Of a stretch of 9,903 nucleotides of DNA, positions 1 through 4,596 are shown piece by piece. Below the pieces are notes generated by a model that was not told where the DNA came from, did no database searches, and saw only the letters and a list, made by a program, of their open reading frames with translations. The DNA lies in NCBI GenBank assembly GCA_016192885.1, contig JACPTH010000201.1, positions 1-9,903 of the forward strand. The letters are read 5' to 3'. Position 1 is the stretch's first letter; every line of letters begins with the position of its first letter. Source of the DNA: a bacterium (GTDB lineage Bacteria; Muiribacteriota; Ozemobacteria; Ozemobacterales; Ozemobacteraceae). Both the position numbers and the translations under genes were made by a program.

Positions 1-50
1 AATCGTTAAATTGCATTTTGTGTTAAAATAATGGGTTAGCATGCTCAATA

Positions 51-56
51 TATAAT
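51..56 (+). promoter_or_regulatory. Possible -10 box upstream of the Memo-family gene
   Basis: The sequence contains a perfect TATAAT at 51-56, about 100 bases before the start at 159. No good TTGACA-like -35 hexamer lies 16-19 bases upstream, and there is no TGn extension. The assignment rests on the -10 hexamer alone. The rest of 1-158 is AT-rich, with no open reading frame or hairpin that I can support. Confidence 0.35.
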
Positions 57-158
57 ACAGGTGTTTTCTTCATTCATCAAGCGCGTTATGGGGGGGAATT
101 TTATCGAAATTTTCAGGAAGTTTTTGAAAATTATCTAGAATGTTTAAGGAGGGCTTGA

Positions 159-1004
159 ATGATTCGAGAACCATTTGTGGAGGGAAAATTTTATCCCGGC
201 GTTAAAGATGAACTGGTTACGCTGATTAAGAATTGTGAAGGTAGCTTTCTTGAAAAAAAGAGCAATAAAATTTTGGCAAATGGAAAACTTGTCGGATTTA
301 TTTCTCCTCACGCGGGTTTTATTTATAGCGGACCGGTTGCAACTTGGGGAATGGCGAGGCTTTCTCTGGAGAAACCGTTACCCTCAAAGTTTCTTCTTCT
401 GGGGCCGAAGCATACTCGATTTGGAGCTGCGGCGGCTTTAAGCGGGGCGGATTCATGGAAAACTTTACTGGGAAACGTTTCGGTTGAAAGAGAGCTTAGA
501 GAGGCGTTGCTTTCAACAGACCTCTTTGAGCTCGACGATGAAGCGCATGCCTATGAGCATTCCCTAGAAGTACAACTTCCATTTCTCCAGCATTTGTACG
601 ATTCTTGTCCTCTGGCAGTCGTACCGTTAGCCCTTCAATATGCTTCTTTTGAAACTTGTAGCGCGTGGGGCAAGGCGATCGGACGGGTTTTATCCGAGAA
701 GCGTTTTTCCGATGTTTGCGTGCTGGTTAGTTCGGATTTTTCGCACGATTGCTCGCGTTCTGAAGCATATAAATTAGACGGAGAGGCGATGGATGTTATC
801 GAAAAACTAAATGGGGAAGCCTTTTATAAACTTGTTGTATCCGAAGAGAGGAGCATTTGCGGGGTTATTCCAATTACGGTTTTCTTGGAATCCTTGAAAG
901 GTAAAAGGGTGAAAGGGACTCGATTGACCTATTCTACCTCAATGGACGTTGTTTCCCATAGTCGAGGGGTAGGGTATGCTTCAATAATGTTTGAAGAGGT
1001 TTAA
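159..1004 (+). CDS. amrB: AmmeMemoRadiSam system protein B (Memo family)
   Basis: This 281-aa protein is a full-length member of the Memo family, related to human MEMO1 and to the LigB/extradiol dioxygenase fold. Visible family signatures are the N-terminal REPFVEGKFYP, then LVGFISPHAGFIYSG (around residues 45-59), LLLGPKHT (79-86), HAYEHSLEVQLPFLQ (residues 129-143) and VLVSSDFSHD near residue 190. The His residues of these motifs line the putative metal site of the family, which is linked to iron and redox chemistry. In many bacteria and archaea memo sits beside an AMMECR1-domain gene and a radical SAM gene (the AmmeMemoRadiSam system). Neither partner is in this window. The ATG at 159 follows a strong AAGGAGG at 146-152. 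The next gene starts 6 bases after the stop, so the two are probably co-transcribed. The biochemical role of the bacterial protein is not settled. Family assignment is confident. Confidence 0.93.
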   Translation: MIREPFVEGKFYPGVKDELVTLIKNCEGSFLEKKSNKILANGKLVGFISPHAGFIYSGPVATWGMARLSLEKPLPSKFLLLGPKHTRFGAAAALSGADSWKTLLGNVSVERELREALLSTDLFELDDEAHAYEHSLEVQLPFLQHLYDSCPLAVVPLALQYASFETCSAWGKAIGRVLSEKRFSDVCVLVSSDFSHDCSRSEAYKLDGEAMDVIEKLNGEAFYKLVVSEERSICGVIPITVFLESLKGKRVKGTRLTYSTSMDVVSHSRGVGYASIMFEEV

Positions 1005-1010
1005 TTCAAG

Positions 1011-1247
1011 GTGACAAGTTTTGAGGTTGGAATTTGCACTGGAATTGTTTGGGCCGCAATTCTCGTCGTATGGACCCTTGCGGATATAACAACGGGGGAA
1101 CCGAGTCAATTACTATTGTTGATATCCCTGATTTACGACGGTTACGATTTTACTCCGAAGGGTTTGTTGGTTGGGGCATTATGGGCTTTTGTTGATGGGT
1201 TTTATTCCGGTTACATTATTTCGTGGATAGTTTTCCGTTTGGTTTAA
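1011..1247 (+). CDS. Small holin-like membrane protein
   Basis: This 78-aa protein is hydrophobic, with a membrane segment at about residues 7-24 and a second hydrophobic stretch at about 48-76. Between them is the motif YDGYDFTPKGLLVGALWAF followed by VDGFYSGYIISW. This layout, with Tyr-Gly-Tyr, a Gly-rich segment and a WxFVDGF core, resembles a widespread family of small bacterial proteins that databases often label 'bacteriophage holin'. They usually occur outside prophages, and no phage gene is present here. The start is GTG at 1011. It has only a weak GAGG at 995-998, inside the upstream gene and about 12 bases away, so translation may depend on coupling to the Memo gene 6 bases upstream. 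Function is unknown; a structural membrane or pore role is possible. It is intact and has the usual length. Confidence 0.7.
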   Translation: MTSFEVGICTGIVWAAILVVWTLADITTGEPSQLLLLISLIYDGYDFTPKGLLVGALWAFVDGFYSGYIISWIVFRLV

Positions 1248-1272
1248 TTTTCTTTCAATTTCCAATTTGCCC

Positions 1273-1301
1273 TTGACATTTTCCCTGCAATAAAGTAAAT
1301 T
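1273..1301 (+). promoter_or_regulatory. Sigma-70-type promoter of dnaG-rpoD
   Basis: A perfect TTGACA (1273-1278) is followed after exactly 17 bases by TAAATT (1296-1301), a four-of-six match to TATAAT. It lies just after the stop of the small membrane gene and would start transcription near 1308, giving a leader of about 45 bases for dnaG. The spacing and the -35 match make this a convincing housekeeping promoter. An alternative -10 further downstream is not excluded. Confidence 0.7.
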
Positions 1302-1336
1302 TTATGTTTTAAGCCTAATAAATATCCAAAATTCAA

Positions 1337-1349
1337 CACCAACAAGGTG
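1337..1349 (+). promoter_or_regulatory. dnaG ribosome binding site inside a small hairpin
   Basis: The Shine-Dalgarno sequence AAGGTGG (1344-1350) lies 4 bases before the TTG start of dnaG and decides that start. GGTG (1346-1349) can pair with CACC (1337-1340) across the 5-base loop AACAA. The 4-bp stem would partly hide the ribosome binding site. Together with the TTG start, this points to deliberately low translation of primase relative to its operon partner. Confidence 0.45.
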
Positions 1350-1354
1350 GGCCT

Positions 1355-3136
1355 TTGAAAAAGGGCGTTGTTGATGACTCTGTTATTACTGAAATTCGTT
1401 CCCGAATTGATATCGTTCAATTGGTCGGGGAGTATGTGCGGTTAATTCCATCCGGCCGCAACCTTAAAGGCCTTTGTCCTTTTCATCAAGAAAAAACCCC
1501 CAGTTTTAATGTCGTTCCTGAAAAACAAATGTTTTATTGTTTTGGTTGCCACAAAGGCGGGGATTCCTTTCGATTTCTAATGGACATCGAGCATTTTTCA
1601 TTCCCCGAAACCATTCGCGCTTTGGCCCAACGTTGTGGCGTTTCATATTCCGCCGAAAAAGACCAAGTTTCCGAAGAGAAGAAAGTAATGTATTCTCTTC
1701 TTGAAGAAGTTTCCGGTTTTTTTCAAAGTTGTTTATCCGACCGTGCCAAGGGAAAACATGGGCGCGAATATCTTGTCAAGCGAGGGATCTCCCCGCAGGC
1801 CGCCAAAAAATTCCAAATCGGTTTCGCACCTGATTCCTGGGATGACCTTTTTAAAGGCATTGGAAAAACCGCCAATAAAATTGAGTTACTTGAGAGAAAT
1901 GGTTTGATAAAACCCAAAAAAACAGGTGAAGGCTTTTACGATTCGTTTCGAAATAGGGTTATATTCCCGATCTTTGACCCTCATGGCAGAGTGGCGGGCT
2001 TTGGGGGGAGAGTAATCGACCCCGCGGATGAGCCAAAATATTTAAATTCCCCCGAGACCGAGCTTTTTAATAAGCGGAAGTTGCTTTTTAATTTAAAAAA
2101 TGCCCTTCCCCAAGTTCGAAAAAACAATGAAGTGATAGTCGTAGAAGGGTATTTAGATGTTGTAAGCCTGGTTCAGGCAGGGGTCGATAATGTAGTCGCC
2201 ACACTCGGAACTGCAATTACCCAGGAGCAAATCTATCTATTGTCGCGGAACTGCGATTCCGTGTTCTTTTGTTATGATGCCGATCAGGCCGGTCAGAAAG
2301 CCACTATTAGGGCAATTTCGCTGAAACGGGAAACCCCTCTTTCGGCGCGGATAATAACCTTTGAAAACCCCAAGGACGATCCCGACAGTTTTATTCAACG
2401 TGAAGGCCGTGAAAAATTTTTGGCGCGCATGAGGAATGCAAAGGATATTTATTCCTTCCTCTTCGACGCGCGCACGCGCGACCTAAAAAAACCGTTGGAT
2501 ATTCATGACAAAGAGCGTTTGATGGCTGAATTCAAAGGGTTCGTTCAAGAAATTCAAAGTCCAATTGCAAGGAGTGAAATAATTCATAGGTTATCTCGAT
2601 TAATTGATACCGATGTGAAGGCCCTGGAAAGTACCCTGTTTCCCGGAATCCCTTCAAAGGAGAGCGGAGGTATTCCCATGAAACCCCTTCTCAAGATAGA
2701 CGGGCAGAAACAGCGTGAAGAATGGGTAATTAAGCATCTCTTTGACCACCCGGAAGAAATTGATAAGGTGAAGAACTTTTTAGGAAGTGCTGATTTTTCA
2801 GACCCCCTTTTAAGAGAGCTTTTTGAAATTCTATTGAATTCTGAAAGTTCAATGGGGAGAGCTTTAAAATCATCCGAGGTTATCACCAAAATCGACGACC
2901 CCAAAATGGTTTCGAGACTAAGTGAATTGATTATTTCACTCGATGAAGTGCCGGAATATCCCTTCATGGAATGCGCAATTGGAATGGTTGAACAAAACTT
3001 GAAAATTGAAGCGGAACGGTTGGAAAAACGCATTCGAATCGCGCAGCAAAAGGAAAGCCTTGAAGAAATTGACAGGCTAATTTTGGAGCAATACCAACTT
3101 CGCCGGAGAATGAGTTTTCTAAATCGAAATAATTGA
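1355..3136 (+). CDS. dnaG: DNA primase DnaG
   Basis: DnaG makes the RNA primers for leading- and lagging-strand replication and works with the DnaB helicase at the fork. The 593-aa protein shows all three domains. The N-terminal CHC2 zinc finger has C41, H44, C62 and C65. The catalytic core has RNRVIFPI (199-206), GFGGRV (215-220) and PKYLNSPET (227-235). The TOPRIM segment has IVVEGYLDVV with E264, and CYDADQAG with D308 and D310 as metal ligands; KDDPDSFI follows at 340-347. The C-terminal part, from about residue 445, is divergent and helical, as expected for the helicase-binding domain. Length is typical. The start is TTG at 1355, chosen for the AAGGTGG 4 bases upstream and for the fit to the family's N-terminus. 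rpoD begins 17 bases after the stop, so the two form an operon. No rpsU is present upstream, unlike in the enterobacterial operon. Confidence 0.97.
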   Translation: MKKGVVDDSVITEIRSRIDIVQLVGEYVRLIPSGRNLKGLCPFHQEKTPSFNVVPEKQMFYCFGCHKGGDSFRFLMDIEHFSFPETIRALAQRCGVSYSAEKDQVSEEKKVMYSLLEEVSGFFQSCLSDRAKGKHGREYLVKRGISPQAAKKFQIGFAPDSWDDLFKGIGKTANKIELLERNGLIKPKKTGEGFYDSFRNRVIFPIFDPHGRVAGFGGRVIDPADEPKYLNSPETELFNKRKLLFNLKNALPQVRKNNEVIVVEGYLDVVSLVQAGVDNVVATLGTAITQEQIYLLSRNCDSVFFCYDADQAGQKATIRAISLKRETPLSARIITFENPKDDPDSFIQREGREKFLARMRNAKDIYSFLFDARTRDLKKPLDIHDKERLMAEFKGFVQEIQSPIARSEIIHRLSRLIDTDVKALESTLFPGIPSKESGGIPMKPLLKIDGQKQREEWVIKHLFDHPEEIDKVKNFLGSADFSDPLLRELFEILLNSESSMGRALKSSEVITKIDDPKMVSRLSELIISLDEVPEYPFMECAIGMVEQNLKIEAERLEKRIRIAQQKESLEEIDRLILEQYQLRRRMSFLNRNN

Positions 3137-3153
3137 ATGCCGAGGAATAAATT

Positions 3154-4272
3154 ATGAAGGTTACCAGCGAGATCAAAGTCGCTGTATCAACGGGCAAATC
3201 CTTTGATGTTGTTCGTCAAGAGCTAATAGAAAAAGGGAAAAAGCAAGGATATCTAAGTTATCAGGAGATAAATTCCGCCATTCCGGATGGTCTCGATCCA
3301 GAGTCCTTTGAAGGAGTCATTAACTTTTTAATGGATTGCAACGTTGAGCTTGTGGACGATGAAGAAATCAAGCTCAAAGAAAAACTCCGGATGCCGGAAG
3401 ATAAAAAAGAAGAATTCCCTGATGCCCAGCAGGATTTTGAAGACATCGATGACTCCGTTCGCGTGTACTTGCGTGAAATTGGAAAGATCCTTTTATTAAC
3501 CACCCAAGAAGAAGTAATGTTGGCAAAGCGAATCGAGCAGGGCGATCAGGAAGCTCAACGAAAGCTTATTGAGGCTAATTTGCGTTTAGTAGTTTCGGTC
3601 GCGAAAAAGTATACCAAAAGAGGCCTTCTTTTTTTAGACCTGATTCAGGAAGGAAATCAGGGATTAATCAGGGCGGTCGAGAAGTTTAAATATAGAAAGG
3701 GTTACAAATTTTCCACCTACGCAATCTGGTGGATTCGCCAAGCAATAACTAGGGCCATTGCCGATCAAGCACGCACTATTCGGATTCCGGTTCATATGGT
3801 CGAAACTATTAATAAAATTCGAAAAGCGAGTCGTAAATTGGTGCAAAAATTCGGTCGAGAACCGTCACTTGAAGAATTGGCCGCCGAAGTTTCCTTGCCG
3901 GTGGAAAAAGTTAAGAACATAATGAAAACGGCGATGGATCCAATTTCTCTTGAAACCCCGATTAATGGTGAAGACGATTCTCATTTGGGTGATTTCGTCG
4001 AGGATAAATCGGCCCAAGCTCCTGCGGAAACAGCGTTTAATCTGATATTAAAAGAACAAATTAACCGGGTCCTTTCGACCCTAACCGAGCGCGAATCTAG
4101 GGTAATAAAATATCGCTTTGGATTGGACGATGGATGGCAGAGAACCCTCGAAGAAGTTGGGCAAAAGTTTGGTGTCACAAGAGAACGAATCAGGCAAATT
4201 GAGGCAAAAGCGTTACGGAAACTTCGTCACCCAAGCCGGTCGAAAAAACTTAAAGAATTTTACATGGAGTAG
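3154..4272 (+). CDS. rpoD: Primary RNA polymerase sigma factor RpoD/SigA
   Basis: This is the housekeeping sigma factor, which directs RNA polymerase to -10/-35 promoters. The 372-aa protein has a region 1.1-like N-terminus (about residues 1-75), which marks a primary rather than alternative sigma. Region 1.2 follows from S101 (SVRVYLREIGK). Region 2 (about 132-205) has ANLRLVVSVAKKY, DLIQEGNQGL and the -10-recognising YAIWWIRQAITRAIADQ. Region 3 runs from IRIPVHMVETINK (about 210-222) to about 290. Region 4 (about 300-372) has the helix-turn-helix GVTRERIRQIEAKALRKLRHP (340-360), which reads the -35 box. Length matches SigA of Gram-positive bacteria, and the large insert of E. coli RpoD is absent. 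Q169 replaces the usual small or hydrophobic residue in the EGNxGL motif, probably with little effect. The ATG follows CGAGGA at 3141-3146. The gene is co-transcribed with dnaG. Confidence 0.97.
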   Translation: MKVTSEIKVAVSTGKSFDVVRQELIEKGKKQGYLSYQEINSAIPDGLDPESFEGVINFLMDCNVELVDDEEIKLKEKLRMPEDKKEEFPDAQQDFEDIDDSVRVYLREIGKILLLTTQEEVMLAKRIEQGDQEAQRKLIEANLRLVVSVAKKYTKRGLLFLDLIQEGNQGLIRAVEKFKYRKGYKFSTYAIWWIRQAITRAIADQARTIRIPVHMVETINKIRKASRKLVQKFGREPSLEELAAEVSLPVEKVKNIMKTAMDPISLETPINGEDDSHLGDFVEDKSAQAPAETAFNLILKEQINRVLSTLTERESRVIKYRFGLDDGWQRTLEEVGQKFGVTRERIRQIEAKALRKLRHPSRSKKLKEFYME

Positions 4273-4309
4273 CCTTGAATACCTGTTCTAACCACTTTGA
4301 AAAAAAATC

Positions 4310-4338
4310 TTGACTTTCTATTATCGGTTCCATATACT
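4310..4338 (+). promoter_or_regulatory. Strong sigma-70-type promoter of the SLH-porin gene
   Basis: TTGACT (4310-4315) and TATACT (4333-4338) are separated by exactly 17 bases, and each matches consensus at five of six positions. Transcription would begin near 4345, about 245 bases before the porin start. The strength fits a major outer-membrane protein. The -10 box lies within an inverted repeat (4332-4355), listed separately, so this promoter is probably controlled by a DNA-binding protein. Confidence 0.8.
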
Positions 4339-4355
4339 TTCGGTCTAAAGTATAT
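4332..4355. promoter_or_regulatory. Operator-like perfect dyad over the -10 box
   Basis: ATATACTTT (4332-4340) and AAAGTATAT (4347-4355) form a perfect 9-bp inverted repeat around the 6-base spacer CGGTCT. The repeat covers the whole -10 box and the expected transcription start of the SLH-porin promoter. Because transcription would start inside it, it cannot act as an intact RNA hairpin in that transcript. A binding site for a dimeric repressor is the simplest reading. No regulator gene lies in the window to suggest which family binds it. Confidence 0.55.
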
Positions 4356-4381
4356 TGCTCGTAACTTTAACCCAAGGGTGC

Positions 4382-4480
4382 ATGAAAGGAGGTGCTAACT
4401 CTGAGGTAGCCCTAGGAAAAAGGAGCTTTATACTCTGGGTTGGGTTCCTAAGTAGCAGTTCCTCGATTAGTTCGACCTGA
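4382..4480 (+). CDS. Candidate leader peptide ORF 1 (32 aa)
   Basis: This 33-codon frame opens with ATG at 4382, shortly after a weak AAGGG (4374-4378), and ends at TGA 4478-4480. The peptide starts MKGGANSEVALGKR, has a short hydrophobic stretch FILWVGFL (residues 16-23) and ends in a Ser-rich tail (SSSSSISST). Codons 2-4 form the sequence AAAGGAGG, which could stall or capture ribosomes. I do not recognise the peptide. It may be a leader peptide, part of the untranslated leader, or a chance ORF. Its position in a long leader and the second ORF beginning 17 bases downstream are the only reasons to list it. Confidence 0.25.
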   Translation: MKGGANSEVALGKRSFILWVGFLSSSSSISST

Positions 4481-4497
4481 GATATCCGGAAGGAAAC

Positions 4498-4596
4498 ATG
4501 GAAACTTCTGAGAAAAATCTGCGAAGAACTGAAAGAGTAAAGCGAAAAGGACCCCCAAAAAATAAAATTAAAAATACCTACAGGGGGTTTACATGA
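4498..4596 (+). CDS. Candidate basic mini-protein coupled to the SLH-porin gene (32 aa)
   Basis: ATG at 4498 is preceded by GGAAGGA (4488-4494) at a good distance. The frame runs 32 codons to TGA at 4594-4596, which overlaps the porin ATG (4593-4595) as ATGA, the classic geometry for translational coupling. The peptide is strongly basic: 11 Lys or Arg and only 3 acidic residues, with a core of RRTERVKRKGPPKNKIK. I do not recognise a family. The frame also crosses the CCCCC that can pair with the porin's ribosome binding site, so ribosomes translating it would open that pairing. This suggests a leader ORF rather than an independent protein. Chance occurrence remains possible for so short a frame. 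Confidence 0.4.
   Translation: METSEKNLRRTERVKRKGPPKNKIKNTYRGFT
4551..4588 (+). promoter_or_regulatory. Hairpin that can mask the porin ribosome binding site
   Basis: ACCCCC (4551-4556) is complementary to GGGGGT (4583-4588), giving a 6-bp stem of five G-C pairs and one A-U pair around a 26-base A-rich loop. The GGGGG (4583-4587) is the only Shine-Dalgarno-like sequence before the porin ATG at 4593. Forming this stem would block initiation, and translation of the overlapping mini-ORF (4498-4596) would open it. Confidence 0.45.

Larger units (their letters stand above)
4339..4592 (+). promoter_or_regulatory. Long structured 5' leader of the SLH-porin mRNA
   Basis: This stretch belongs to the 320-base interval between rpoD and the porin gene. 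It holds two candidate 32-codon ORFs and several complementary segments. AACCCA (4369-4374) can pair with TGGGTT (4436-4441), TAGGAA (4413-4418) with TTCCTA (4445-4450), and CAGTTC (4456-4461) with GAACTG (4526-4531). The first two pairings interleave in a pseudoknot-like order. A near-perfect anti-16S sequence, AAAGGAGGTG, lies at 4385-4394 with no start codon at normal distance downstream. I recognise no known riboswitch (no cobalamin, TPP, SAM, c-di-GMP, fluoride or T-box signature). A long regulated leader for an abundant envelope protein is plausible, but the pairings are short and could be chance. Confidence 0.45.

Noticed and set aside
1011..1247. Prophage remnant suggested by the holin-like protein
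   Set aside because: No endolysin, integrase, structural phage gene or attachment repeat is nearby, and the family is common outside phages.
4455..4490. tRNA-like TTCGACC in the porin leader
   Set aside because: The flanking bases do not form a T-arm, and no acceptor, D-arm or anticodon stem can be drawn around it.
4339..4592. Known riboswitch or T-box in the long leader
   Set aside because: I looked for the conserved cores of cobalamin, TPP, SAM, c-di-GMP, fluoride, preQ1 and T-box elements and saw none. A covariance search would be decisive.
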